A stretch of DNA of 64,000 nucleotides from G041228335 sp964580905 (GTDB taxonomy: Bacteria; Pseudomonadota; Alphaproteobacteria; Puniceispirillales; UBA1172): positions 11,370 through 75,369 of the forward strand of contig CAZOLR010000006.1 in the NCBI GenBank assembly GCA_964580905.1. The letters are read 5' to 3'. The position numbers and the translations under genes were made by a program. Below, one piece after another: positions 17,505 through 27,476 of this stretch (position 1 is its first letter; each line of letters starts with the position of its first letter). The notes under the pieces are model-generated. The model was not told the DNA's origin. It was given only the letters and a program-made list of their open reading frames with translations, and searched no databases.

Positions 17505-18488
17505 TCATTCGACGTCAAGAACAGCATGATCATATATCCACAGATCATTGCTGGCGATGATCAGCCGTAACGTCTTAATATATTTCTCGCCCTCTTCGGA
17601 ATATGGATGCAGACCGGAAATAAGGTCGTCAATTTCATCCGGGGTTGGCGGGGTGCTGATCTCAAGACGTATTTTGCGAAAATCTGAATAGGCGTAATGC
17701 GTATTCAGGTTATGAATATAGGCACGGACCGAATCAAAAAGAGTGGGGAAAGATCGGACCACCGCATTCTCGTATCTTGGCTCTTCCGGCCTGATGCCGG
17801 CATCAAGCGACCAGGCCCATTGACCAAAAAGCGCGTTGCCCTCCATAACAAAACGTGAGGTACCCCAGCCGGATTCCACCGCCGCCTGGGCAAGGGCAAG
17901 AGAAACCGGCACCGGCCTGACCCTTTTTAACAGAACCCGGGCAATGGTATCATCATCCCTCCCAGCCACTTTGATGCCGTAAAGTTCAGCCCATTTTTCC
18001 AGCAGCTCAAAATCATTTTCGGCAATCGTTTGCCGTATCAGTTTCTGACGTTGTCTGACATCTTCATTTGCCTTCAGTATCAGAGGCAACATATAGCGGA
18101 TAAACCTGTCTTTACGCTCATTGCTGTCAAGAGAAGACAGATCAGGAAGCTGCTGAAAATACACCGGTGCAACACGAATTTCTGTCCCTGAGGCCGGCGC
18201 CAAATCTTTATCCGGACGTCCTGTTTCGGCCTCAACCGGAGGATTTAACCGTGTACTCTTTTCAGCTAGATCAAAATCCTTGTTGGGATTGACCCAATGC
18301 AATTCCGGCTTTGGTGCCAGCATGTTTTCAAGCTGTGCCTGCCTGTCCTGTGGAGAGATCGTTTCACCATCATTGAGCGATGGCGGTTTGACGCCGATAA
18401 TACCGATAATTAGAAATTTAACCCCAATCAGGCCAAGGGCAGACAGAACAAGAAAACGATGCAGACCAGAGTTAGGGCGATGTGCCAT
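17505..18488 (-). CDS. Bax-like glucosaminidase-domain protein
   Basis: A 327-residue protein with one N-terminal membrane segment (about 11-31), a linker of about 100 residues and a C-terminal glucosaminidase domain. The segment LALAQAAVESGWGTSRF followed by GNALFGQWAW is the hallmark of the E. coli Bax / FlgJ-type N-acetylglucosaminidase fold, with Glu in AAVESGWG the likely catalytic residue. It probably cuts peptidoglycan glycan strands in the periplasm while anchored in the inner membrane. It lies between the deacetylase and nfuA. Confidence 0.87.
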   Translation of the reverse strand: MAHRPNSGLHRFLVLSALGLIGVKFLIIGIIGVKPPSLNDGETISPQDRQAQLENMLAPKPELHWVNPNKDFDLAEKSTRLNPPVEAETGRPDKDLAPASGTEIRVAPVYFQQLPDLSSLDSNERKDRFIRYMLPLILKANEDVRQRQKLIRQTIAENDFELLEKWAELYGIKVAGRDDDTIARVLLKRVRPVPVSLALAQAAVESGWGTSRFVMEGNALFGQWAWSLDAGIRPEEPRYENAVVRSFPTLFDSVRAYIHNLNTHYAYSDFRKIRLEISTPPTPDEIDDLISGLHPYSEEGEKYIKTLRLIIASNDLWIYDHAVLDVE

Positions 18489-18507
18489 CTGAGATCAGAT
18501 CCGTTGC

Positions 18508-19056
18508 TTAGCCGTTGTCAGCGCGCACTTCCTGAACTTCGGGGATATAATGACGGAGCATGTTTTCAATGCCCATCTTAAGGGTGGCCGTCGAGCTTGG
18601 ACAGCCCTGGCATGCACCCCGCATATAGAGCGTCACGATGCCTTCATCGAAGGATTTAAAGACAATATCTCCACCATCCATGGCCACAGCAGGCCGCACG
18701 CGTGTATCAAGCAGATGCTTGATCTGCTTGACGGTGTCATTGTCATCACTGTCGTCTTCTGTTTCTTCATCGGCTTCCATCACCGGAAGGCCGCTGGCGT
18801 AATGCTCCATGATCGCGGCCAGAACACCAGGTTTAATGGTAAACCATTCGCGGCTGTCATCCTTGGTTATGGAAACAAAATCACTGCCGAGAAAAACACC
18901 TGTGACACCATCCACACCAAAAAGGCGGCGGCCAAGGGGTGAGTTGCCGGCATCGTCTATCGATTCGAAATGAGCTGTACCCTTTGCCATGACTTCAACA
19001 CCGGGAATGAACTTAAGTGTTGCTGGATTCGGGGTGTCTTCCGTCTGAATAAACAT
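18508..19056 (-). CDS. nfuA: NfuA/NifU-type iron-sulfur scaffold protein
   Basis: An Fe-S cluster carrier of 182 residues. The N-terminal Nfu_N domain (about 1-90) starts MFIQTEDTPNPATLKFIPG, the signature of alphaproteobacterial and mitochondrial Nfu proteins; the C-terminal NifU domain carries the CxxC motif in ACQGCPSSTATLK. An acidic linker (EADEETEDDSDDND) joins them. The trpS-nfuA adjacency is common in Alphaproteobacteria. Confidence 0.93.
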   Translation of the reverse strand: MFIQTEDTPNPATLKFIPGVEVMAKGTAHFESIDDAGNSPLGRRLFGVDGVTGVFLGSDFVSITKDDSREWFTIKPGVLAAIMEHYASGLPVMEADEETEDDSDDNDTVKQIKHLLDTRVRPAVAMDGGDIVFKSFDEGIVTLYMRGACQGCPSSTATLKMGIENMLRHYIPEVQEVRADNG

Positions 19057-19141
19057 CTCGGCATCTCCGGGTTGAACTTAGAAATAATATAAGGTCAGTG
19101 CCCGGGGAATACAACCGCCACCACAAGCTTTTCGGGCAGAT

Positions 19142-20152
19142 CTAGCCGAGGCTTTTGCCGAGAAACCCTGTCAGGCGGCGGATATCCGCCATGATTGGTG
19201 CTGAAATCGCATGGGCACGTTCTGCGCCATCGGCCAGAATCTGATCGATATGATCAGTATCATCCATCAGGGCCTGCATCCGGCTGGTGATCGGTTCAAG
19301 CTGGCTGATGGCAAGGTCCGCAAGCGCCGGCTTGAACACGCCGAACCCCTGGCCGCCGAATTCCGTGAGCACATCCGCCTCATCCCTGTTGGCAAGGGCG
19401 GCATAGATAGCTACCAGATTCTGCGCTTCCGGACGATTTTCAAGGCCTTCGACCTCCGATGGCAGAGGTTCCGGATCAGTTTTCGCTTTGCGGATCTTTG
19501 CCATGATCGCATCCGCATCATCAAAGAGCGTGATCCGTGAATATTCCGACGGGTCCGATTTGCTCATTTTTGCACTGCCATCCCTGAGGCTCATCACCCG
19601 GGTGGCGGTACCGAGGATCTGCGGCTCAGGAAGCGGGAAGAAATCCTCACCAAACATGGCATTGAAGGCCTGGGCAATATCCCGGGTCAGTTCAAGATGC
19701 TGTTTCTGATCATCACCGACAGGCACATGGGTGGCCTTATAGGCAAGAATGTCCGCTGCCATCAACGTCGGATAGGCGTAGAGGCCGACCGTTGCGTTTT
19801 CCCTGTTCTTGCCGGCTTTTTCCTTGAACTGTGTCATCCGGTTAAGCCAGCCGAGGCGGGCCACGCAATTGAAGATCCAGGCCAGTTCCGCATGCTGGGG
19901 AACACAAGACTGATTGAAGAGAACAGATTTTTCCGCATCGATCCCGGCGGCAAGAAGCGCGGCCGCAACCTCCCTTGTATTTGCCATCAGAGTAGCAGGG
20001 TCCTGCGGCACGGTGATGGCATGCAGGTCCACCACGCAATAAATGCATTCAAAACTTTCCTGCAGGCTGACCCAGTTGCGGATTGCCCCGAGGTAATTGC
20101 CAAGATGCAGATTGCCTGTTGGCTGAACACCTGAAAAAATTCTTCTCGTCAT
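19142..20152 (-). CDS. trpS: Tryptophanyl-tRNA synthetase
   Basis: Charges tRNA-Trp. The 336-residue class I enzyme has the HIGH-like motif GNLHLGNYLGA near residue 15 and the KMSKS motif in SAKMSKSDPSEYS. The reading frame extends 43 codons upstream, but MTRRIFSGVQPTG at 20152 is the normal N-terminus of the family and gives the normal length. It lies 58 bases downstream of murJ. Confidence 0.96.
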   Translation of the reverse strand: MTRRIFSGVQPTGNLHLGNYLGAIRNWVSLQESFECIYCVVDLHAITVPQDPATLMANTREVAAALLAAGIDAEKSVLFNQSCVPQHAELAWIFNCVARLGWLNRMTQFKEKAGKNRENATVGLYAYPTLMAADILAYKATHVPVGDDQKQHLELTRDIAQAFNAMFGEDFFPLPEPQILGTATRVMSLRDGSAKMSKSDPSEYSRITLFDDADAIMAKIRKAKTDPEPLPSEVEGLENRPEAQNLVAIYAALANRDEADVLTEFGGQGFGVFKPALADLAISQLEPITSRMQALMDDTDHIDQILADGAERAHAISAPIMADIRRLTGFLGKSLG

Positions 20153-20210
20153 GGAAAGAATATACCCTATAAAATTACCCTTGCCTTTATTCCCTGCCGC
20201 GGCGGATGGG

Positions 20211-21752
20211 TCAAGCCCTGCTTTCTTCCTTTCCGAAGGGAAGCACACCGGCAAGCCAGGCAAGCCCGAAATAGACAACACCCCCGGTCAGCACCAGCAC
20301 AGCAAGGCCAAGGGTACGGCCAAAGGGCATCACGGAGAGCGGTTCCGACAGATAGAACCTGGCAAGGATGATCACACAAGCCATGGCAAGGCTGATGAAG
20401 ACAATCCTGCCAAGACCACTGAAAGAATTCACCTCAAGGCGGCCACGCCGGATCAAGATCAACCCCATCACCAGAACCGAAACCCAGCTGGCCAGTGACG
20501 TTGCCAGCGCAAGGCCCGCGACGCCAAGTACCTGCATCAGCATAATGCTGGCCACTAGATTGATCCCGATTGTCCCGAATGAAATTTTCAGAGGTGTCTT
20601 CGGGTCATGCGCCGCGTAGAAAGCCGGCTGAAAGATTTTTGCCAGAATGAAAGCAGGTATGCCCAACCCGTAGGCGACAAGCACCCCGGCGACCGGTGTT
20701 ATCCGGGCCGGATCAAACGCACCATAGGCAAAAAGCCCGCCGATGATCTCTTCGGCAAGACAGATCGCCCCTGCCATGGCCGGGAGGGCAAAAAACATCC
20801 CCAGGGTGATGGCCTTGCCCATGGAAAGGACAACAGATTCCTTATCCCCCGCCGCCTCATAACGCGACAGTTGCGGCAACAGCGCTGTTCCGAGGGCAAT
20901 GCCAATAATGCCGAGCGGGAGCTGGGCTATCCGGTCAGCAAAATACAGCGCTGAAATCGCCCCGATGGGCAGAAGAGACGCAAGGATCGTATCTACCAGC
21001 AGATTGATCTGCATACCGCCGGCACCAATCGCGGCAGAAAGGAAGGATTTCCACATTCTGCGCCCCGCTTCGCTGATGCGCGGGAACAGGATCCAGCGTG
21101 GCACCCGGTCAACCCTAATCAGCATCCGCCGGAGCAACAGCATCTGCAGAAGGCCTGCCAAGGGCACGGCGACGGCTACCGGCACCGCACCAACCCCGGC
21201 AAGAAGACCGGCGATGACCGCCCCTGCCATCAGCACAAGATTAAGCAGTACCGGTGCCGCCGCACCGCCGAAAAAATGATTGCCGGCATTGGTAATCGCC
21301 GCCCAGAGAGCCACCAGCGATATCATGGGCAGATAGGGCATGGTGATTCTTGCCAGCATGACCGCGGTTTCAAACCGCCCTCCTTCATCGGAAAAACCGG
21401 GCGCCAGGAACGTGATCACGAACGGCATCGCCAGCTCCATCACGATGGTGATGAGCACAAGCGCCCACAGAAGAGTGATCTGGATTTCTTCGGCAAGACG
21501 CCTCGCGGCATCCGGACTTTCTTTTTCGGCTTTGGCATAGGCGGGAAGAAAGGCGTTGGTCATCGCACCTTCCGCTGTCATCCGGCGAAACAGATTGGGG
21601 AGTTTGAAAGCGACAAAAAACGCATCCGCCACGGGGCCACCGCCCAGCACAATCGCGAGAAGAATATCTCTTCCGAAACCCAGCACGCGGCTCAATGCCG
21701 TCAGCCCGCCAATCTGGCGGACAGCACCAAAAAGGCCGCGCCCTCCCGTCAT
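20211..21752 (-). CDS. murJ: Lipid II flippase MurJ
   Basis: MurJ moves lipid-linked peptidoglycan precursors across the inner membrane. The 513-residue polytopic protein has about 14 hydrophobic segments and starts in the family manner (GLTALSRVLGFGRDILLAIVLG), with the charged residues of the central cavity helices. It overlaps glnD by 4 bases (ATGA), so glnD and murJ are cotranscribed. Confidence 0.95.
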   Translation of the reverse strand: MTGGRGLFGAVRQIGGLTALSRVLGFGRDILLAIVLGGGPVADAFFVAFKLPNLFRRMTAEGAMTNAFLPAYAKAEKESPDAARRLAEEIQITLLWALVLITIVMELAMPFVITFLAPGFSDEGGRFETAVMLARITMPYLPMISLVALWAAITNAGNHFFGGAAAPVLLNLVLMAGAVIAGLLAGVGAVPVAVAVPLAGLLQMLLLRRMLIRVDRVPRWILFPRISEAGRRMWKSFLSAAIGAGGMQINLLVDTILASLLPIGAISALYFADRIAQLPLGIIGIALGTALLPQLSRYEAAGDKESVVLSMGKAITLGMFFALPAMAGAICLAEEIIGGLFAYGAFDPARITPVAGVLVAYGLGIPAFILAKIFQPAFYAAHDPKTPLKISFGTIGINLVASIMLMQVLGVAGLALATSLASWVSVLVMGLILIRRGRLEVNSFSGLGRIVFISLAMACVIILARFYLSEPLSVMPFGRTLGLAVLVLTGGVVYFGLAWLAGVLPFGKEESRA

Positions 21753-24532
21753 GCGGCCACCTGATTGGCCGGATCACTCGTCCTCAGAACGTCGAGCAGT
21801 GCCTGCTGAACGGCCTTAAGCCGGGTTTCTGAGGTGATTTTCAGCCCGAACCCGTCCTTGACATAGAACACATCCACCACCCGGTCACCATAGGTTGATA
21901 CGCTGGCGGTCTGGATCTGCAGGCCCATATCGGCGATCTTCCGCGTCACCTTGTAGAGAAGCCCCGGGGCATCCTTGCCATTGATTTCAATCACCGTATG
22001 GTTTTTGCTGGCGTTGTTGTTGACGAGGACCCTGGCCGGAGCCGTGATCCGGCGGATGCGGGCAGGTGTCTGAAGACGTCGGCGATCCATGGCAGCGTCA
22101 ATATCCAGCATTCCGGTCAGGGCTTTCTCCAGGTTTTGCTTGATCATCTTCTGTTCCTGCGGGTCGGTAATCGCCTCTTTGTGCTGATCCTGTATCCAGA
22201 AGACATCCAGCGTCAGCCCGTCTTTCCGGGTGGTGATCCGGGCATCGACAATATTCGCCCCAGCCGCCGCAAGCCCGCCTGCAATACGGGAAAAGAGCCC
22301 CGCATCATCAGGGGTGATAATGACAACTTCGGTGGCGTTTCGTCTTATATCAGGTGTCATGACGATGGTGAGCAGTTTGGTTTTCAGCAGATGTTTCCGG
22401 CACATCTCGGCATGGCGGCTATGGCTTTGGGTATCAAAACCTGTCCAGTAGGCCGTGGTGAACATATCGAGATAATGGCTGATCTCATCTTCGGTCCAGC
22501 GTGACGAGAGTGTCTCAGCAAGAAGTGTTTTCGCCTCGCCTTCAAGATATCTCAACGTGTCGTCCGGATTTTCCCCGCGCAGATGCGCCATGGTGCGGCT
22601 GTAAAGATCACGCATCAACGCCGCTTTCCAGCCATTCCATACATTCGGCCCGACCGCCCGGATATCCGCCACCGTCAGCACCAGAAGAAGGTTGAGACGT
22701 TCAGGAGACTGAACTTCAGCGGCAAAATTGATGATCGTCATCGGATCATTGAGATCATAACGGAAGGCTGTTTCACTCATCAGCAGATGGAAACGCACCA
22801 GCCAGGCCACGGTTTCGGTTTCATCTTCGGTAAGACCAAATCGCGGGCAGACATGGCGCGCCACCTCCGCCCCGAGAATGGAATGATCCCCCCCTCTTCC
22901 CTTGGCAATATCATGAAGAAGAAGCGCAACATAGAGCTCTTTGCGTAAAGTGACTTCCTTGATCGCCGCGGTTGCCACCGGCGCGATCTCGGCAAGTTCG
23001 CCATGCTCAATCCCGCTGAGAATACCCATGGCGTAGATGGTATGCTCATCAACCGTATAGCTGTGATACATATCGAATTGCATCATGGCAACGATGCGTC
23101 CGAAATCCGGAACAAATTTGCCAATGAACCCGCTTTCGTTCATCAGCCGGAGCACCCGTTCCGGGCTTTCACGGCTGGTGAGAATATTGAGAAACATCGC
23201 GTTGGCTTCCGGATTGCTTCGGAAATCGGCATCCACAAGGTTGAGATGTCCGTGCAGTTTGCGCAAGGTGTCAGGGTGAATATCAAGGCCACTGGATTGA
23301 GCTGTTTCAAACATCCGCATCATCAGGAGCGGATCATCCCGAAAACGGTGACTGTCGGGAAGTGTCAGTCTTCCCGCATCAACCTCAAACGGTTTGGGCG
23401 CCTGACGAGGCCGGAAACGAAGCAGAAAATTTCGTGGCTTGGTATCGAAATCAGCGGCAAAGGCGGCACAGAAAATCCGTGTCAGATTGCCGACGGATTT
23501 CGCCGCCAGATAATACCGGCGCATGAAACGTTCAACGCCGCTGAGGCCCGACCGGTCCGAAAACCCGAGCAGCGGGGCGATCTCAATCTGGGCGTCAAAC
23601 GTCAGGCGATCATCTTCACGTCCTGCGCGCAGATGAAGATGACATCGCAGAGCCCAGAGAAACCGCTGGGCATAGGAAAAAACGCGGACTTCGTTCCGGC
23701 TGAGGATGCCGCGCTCGATCATCATCTCAATGGAATTCACCTTGTAGACATATCTTGCAATCCAGAACAGTGTTTGCAGATCTCTCAATCCGCCCTTTCC
23801 ATCCTTGATATTCGGCTCAACGACATAGCGCCGGTTGCCGCTTCTGGCATGACGCTGATCCCGTTCTTCGAGCTTGCTGATGATGAAATCCGATGCCGTG
23901 CCGGTGACGATATCCTGATCGAATTTCTGCATCAGGGTATCAAAAAGCCCCCTGTCACCGGAAAGAAATCTCGCCTCGATAAGAGCTGTCCGGATGGTAA
24001 TGTCTTCCCTCGCTGCCCTTATGGCCTGGCGCAGGCTGCGGGACGCATGCCCGACCGTCAGCCCCATATCCCAGAGAATATACAGCACGGTTTCGATCTG
24101 ATCGGTGATCTCTTTATCTGCCTGACGGGGCGTGAGAAAAAGCAGATCGATATCAGAAGCAGGGGCAAGCTCTCCACGGCCATACCCGCCGGTGGCAACA
24201 AGCGTAAGCTCACTCTTTTGCGATGATACAATTTTGGTGAAAAGCGCCCGGATCAGCGTATCGTGCACAAGGGCACTGCCGCCGAGATAAAGGGCCCCGT
24301 CATTGTTTTGACGGAACGCGGCCTCAGCCAGTTCACGCCCGCGTTTCAGGAGATCCTTGAGGGCCGCCAGCATCACCGGCCGGAAATCATCCTGATCAGG
24401 TTTGACCCTTATTCTGGCAAGGGATGCCTTAACTTCTCCGGCAAAACCTGTCTGCTCAAACCAGCCGGAAGCATAGCTGCTCGGATTGAGCGCCCTGAGC
24501 CACGGTGGAGATCTGGTTTCTGGCGGCGTCAT
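21749..24532 (-). CDS. glnD: [Protein-PII] uridylyltransferase / uridylyl-removing enzyme GlnD
   Basis: GlnD senses glutamine and modifies or demodifies PII proteins, controlling nitrogen metabolism. The 927-residue protein has the nucleotidyltransferase motif GGYGRGELAPASDIDLLFL, an HD domain with LLHDIAKGRGGDHS, and two C-terminal ACT domains (about 720-925). The ATG at 24532 is preceded by a strong GGGAGGTG and is preferred over an ATG 60 bases upstream. Gene order mutS-glnD-murJ-trpS is typical. Confidence 0.95.
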   Translation of the reverse strand: MTPPETRSPPWLRALNPSSYASGWFEQTGFAGEVKASLARIRVKPDQDDFRPVMLAALKDLLKRGRELAEAAFRQNNDGALYLGGSALVHDTLIRALFTKIVSSQKSELTLVATGGYGRGELAPASDIDLLFLTPRQADKEITDQIETVLYILWDMGLTVGHASRSLRQAIRAAREDITIRTALIEARFLSGDRGLFDTLMQKFDQDIVTGTASDFIISKLEERDQRHARSGNRRYVVEPNIKDGKGGLRDLQTLFWIARYVYKVNSIEMMIERGILSRNEVRVFSYAQRFLWALRCHLHLRAGREDDRLTFDAQIEIAPLLGFSDRSGLSGVERFMRRYYLAAKSVGNLTRIFCAAFAADFDTKPRNFLLRFRPRQAPKPFEVDAGRLTLPDSHRFRDDPLLMMRMFETAQSSGLDIHPDTLRKLHGHLNLVDADFRSNPEANAMFLNILTSRESPERVLRLMNESGFIGKFVPDFGRIVAMMQFDMYHSYTVDEHTIYAMGILSGIEHGELAEIAPVATAAIKEVTLRKELYVALLLHDIAKGRGGDHSILGAEVARHVCPRFGLTEDETETVAWLVRFHLLMSETAFRYDLNDPMTIINFAAEVQSPERLNLLLVLTVADIRAVGPNVWNGWKAALMRDLYSRTMAHLRGENPDDTLRYLEGEAKTLLAETLSSRWTEDEISHYLDMFTTAYWTGFDTQSHSRHAEMCRKHLLKTKLLTIVMTPDIRRNATEVVIITPDDAGLFSRIAGGLAAAGANIVDARITTRKDGLTLDVFWIQDQHKEAITDPQEQKMIKQNLEKALTGMLDIDAAMDRRRLQTPARIRRITAPARVLVNNNASKNHTVIEINGKDAPGLLYKVTRKIADMGLQIQTASVSTYGDRVVDVFYVKDGFGLKITSETRLKAVQQALLDVLRTSDPANQVAA

Positions 24533-24656
24533 GACACCTCCCTTACGGAACGAGGACAGCAGATGGAGCGTTTTCCATACCTGCTTGCCCATGATCTTAT
24601 CGGATGGTCATAAGCCATGTCCATGCCCCGGGGTGTTTCTCTTCGGTCTGGCATGC

Positions 24657-27353
24657 TCAGGCCTCATTGCGGTGCTTTTTGAGCGCGTAAAGCGCCTCAA
24701 GCGCTTCAAGCGGGGTCATGGTATCCGGCAGAAGGCTGTCAAGATAAGTGAGCGCCGCCTCGGCCTCTTCACTTTTACCGGCGACAGGCCGGGCGTTCGT
24801 CTCGGCGGAAAACAGGGGCAGATCATCCACCACCGATGCGCTGAGCGGGGCGTTTTCCTCCGTCAGACTTTGCAATACCGCCTCCGCCCGGTCCAGAACC
24901 GGCTGGGGAATTCCGGCGATCCGGGCAACATGGATGCCGTAGGACCGGTCTGCTCCCCCCGGCGCAACCTCGTGAAGAAAGACGATATCTCCCTGCCATT
25001 CCCGCACGGTCATGGCATGGGTGGACAGCGCATCAAGGCTCCGCTCCAGCGCGTTCAGTTCATGGTAGTGTGTCGCAAAAAGGGTGCGGCAGCGATTAAC
25101 CTCATGCAGATACTCCACCACCGCCCAGGCCAGCGAAAGCCCGTCATAGGTTGCGGTCCCCCGGCCAATTTCATCAAGAATAACCAGTGATCTTTCCCCG
25201 GTCCGGTTCAGAATGGCCGCTGTCTCCACCATCTCCACCATGAAGGTGGAACGTCCCGTGGCCAGATCATCCGAAGCCCCGACACGGCAGAACAGCCTGT
25301 CCACCATTCCGATGACCGCCGTCTCAGCCGGGACATAAAGTCCTGCCTGGGCCATCACCGCTATGAGGGCGTTCTGTCTCAGAAAAGTGGATTTCCCTGC
25401 CATATTCGGACCTGTCAGGAGCCAGACCCGGTCCGTTTCAGAAAGATGGCAGGTATTGGCAACGAAAGGATGCTCACCCATCCGCCCCAGCATCTGTTCC
25501 ACCACCGGATGACGCCCGGCCTGAATATGAAAATCCGTTGAGGTGTTCAACTCCGGGCGGCAATAATTCCAGCGTTCCGCCAGACGGGCCGAAGCCGCTG
25601 CAACATCAAGGCAGGCGGCGTCATGGGCAAGAGTGCTGATCTGGTCAGCCTGTGCCATCACCTCATCCGCAAGCTCAGCAAAAAGCTCCAGTTCAAGCGC
25701 CAGCGCTTTATCGGCGGCGCCACTCATCTCACGTTCGAGATCAGCAAGTTCGGTTGTTGAAAACCTCAGCGCCTGGGCTGTTGTCTGGCGGTGGATAAAC
25801 CGTTCATCGGCCAGCATGGCATCGGCATGGGTGTTCCGGACCTCGATATGATAGCCGAGAACATTGTTATGCTTGATCTTGAGGGACGTGATGCCTGTCA
25901 CCTCGCAATAATTGGCCTGCAGGCCGGCAATAAGACGTTTGCTTTCATCACGCAGAGCCCTGAGATCATCGAGCCCGGCGTGAAAGCCCTGCCGGATGAA
26001 GCCCCCATCACGGGCAAGGAGCGGCAGAGTTTCCCCCAGCGTATTGCGGATACGTCCGGCCAGAGCCGCGGGCATCCGGAAGGCCGAAGCCATCCGGTCA
26101 AGCGTTTCCGATGCCACAAGGGAGGCGGCACGCTGATCAATAGCCCCGGAAAGACGCTGGGCGGCATCTATGCCGCGGCCGATAGCATCGATATCCCGGG
26201 GCCCGCCATGCCCGAGCCCGAGACGGGACAGAGACCGTTCAAGATCAGGGATTGACTTGAGCGCAGAAGATACCTCATCACGAAAAACCGGATCTGATTT
26301 CAGGGTCTCAACCAGATCAAGCCGTGCATTGATTTCTCCGGGATCAGTCAGCGGGGCGGCAATCCTTGCCGCAAGAAGCCGGGCACCTGCTGACGTCAAT
26401 GTATCATCAATCGCCGAGAGCAGACTGCCTTGTGCCTTACCTGAAAGTGTTCTGGTAATCTCGAGTGACCGGCGGCTGGCCGGGTCCATCTCAAGAATAC
26501 CGGCACTACTCCTTTTCTCAATCGGGCGGAGTCGCAGGGCGCGGCCTTTCTGGGTCTGGTCCAGATAGAGCACCAGTGCCCCGGCGGCGGCCAGATCAGA
26601 CCTTGTCATCTGGGCCATCCCGTCAAGGGTGGTCACGCCATAAAGATCACAAAGCCGCTTCTGACCAGAGGTGCTGTCAAAATCACGGGCAGGCCGGAAC
26701 GAGACACATCCCACAAGGCCCCTGGTTTCACCTTCGGGAAAAAGATGGCCTTTGCCGGGCTGATCACTGACGATGATCTCGGCGGCCTGCAGACGGGCAA
26801 GGCTTTCTTCGATCCGGTCTTCATCAATGCTTTCGACCATGATTTCACCTGTGCTGAGATCAACCCAGGCAAGAGATGAGGCTCCTCCCGCTTCACCCAG
26901 CGCCGCGAGAAAATTATTTTCCCGTGGCGGCAGGAATTCATCTTCCACAAGTGTGCCCGGGGTGACGATACGGACAACATCACGCCTGAGCGGGCCTTTA
27001 TTGCCTCGTTTTCTGGCGGCTTCAGGGTTTTCCGTCTGTTCACATATCGCCACGCGGAACCCTTTTCTGATCAGTCGGGACAGGTAGGTTTCAGCGGCGT
27101 GAAACGGCACCCCGCACATGGGCACGTCATAACCATCCACCTTGCCGCGTCTGGTCAGGGTGATATCGAGCGCCTGCGATGCATCGACAGCATCACCGAA
27201 GAACAGCTCGTAAAAATCTCCCATCCGATAAAACAGCAGGCTGTCGGGATGCGCTGTCTTGACTTCAAGATACTGGGCCAGCATGGGGGTAATGCCGCTG
27301 GCACTTGCATCGGGAAGGGTAGTAAGGATAGATTTGTCTTCAGTGGCGCTCAT
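24657..27353 (-). CDS. mutS: DNA mismatch repair protein MutS
   Basis: MutS recognises mismatches and loops. The 898-residue protein has the N-terminal mismatch-binding motif MGDFYELFF (Phe-x-Glu type), connector, lever and clamp regions, and an ABC-type ATPase with Walker A GPNMAGKST and LVILDEIGRGTATYDG. The ATG at 27353 is chosen; a GTG directly before it is also possible. It is divergent from the malic enzyme gene and lies 124 bases upstream of glnD. Confidence 0.96.
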   Translation of the reverse strand: MSATEDKSILTTLPDASASGITPMLAQYLEVKTAHPDSLLFYRMGDFYELFFGDAVDASQALDITLTRRGKVDGYDVPMCGVPFHAAETYLSRLIRKGFRVAICEQTENPEAARKRGNKGPLRRDVVRIVTPGTLVEDEFLPPRENNFLAALGEAGGASSLAWVDLSTGEIMVESIDEDRIEESLARLQAAEIIVSDQPGKGHLFPEGETRGLVGCVSFRPARDFDSTSGQKRLCDLYGVTTLDGMAQMTRSDLAAAGALVLYLDQTQKGRALRLRPIEKRSSAGILEMDPASRRSLEITRTLSGKAQGSLLSAIDDTLTSAGARLLAARIAAPLTDPGEINARLDLVETLKSDPVFRDEVSSALKSIPDLERSLSRLGLGHGGPRDIDAIGRGIDAAQRLSGAIDQRAASLVASETLDRMASAFRMPAALAGRIRNTLGETLPLLARDGGFIRQGFHAGLDDLRALRDESKRLIAGLQANYCEVTGITSLKIKHNNVLGYHIEVRNTHADAMLADERFIHRQTTAQALRFSTTELADLEREMSGAADKALALELELFAELADEVMAQADQISTLAHDAACLDVAAASARLAERWNYCRPELNTSTDFHIQAGRHPVVEQMLGRMGEHPFVANTCHLSETDRVWLLTGPNMAGKSTFLRQNALIAVMAQAGLYVPAETAVIGMVDRLFCRVGASDDLATGRSTFMVEMVETAAILNRTGERSLVILDEIGRGTATYDGLSLAWAVVEYLHEVNRCRTLFATHYHELNALERSLDALSTHAMTVREWQGDIVFLHEVAPGGADRSYGIHVARIAGIPQPVLDRAEAVLQSLTEENAPLSASVVDDLPLFSAETNARPVAGKSEEAEAALTYLDSLLPDTMTPLEALEALYALKKHRNEA

Positions 27354-27476
27354 CACATGGACACTATGGCGGTTTCGGTATATGCAGCAAATAGCAGTCG
27401 GAACAGATCACAAACCGATACCATAAACGATCCGGATCAGTGGTGCTAGAGCCGCTTCGCCATATTGAGGAAACCA

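Noticed and set aside
20153..20281. N-terminal extension of trpS
   Set aside because: The family N-terminus MTRRIFSGVQPTG begins at 20152; the upstream 43 codons have no homology.
23003..24226. 407-codon open frame on the plus strand, antisense to glnD
   Set aside because: It lies wholly opposite conserved GlnD coding sequence, and its product is not a recognisable protein; it is a shadow frame.
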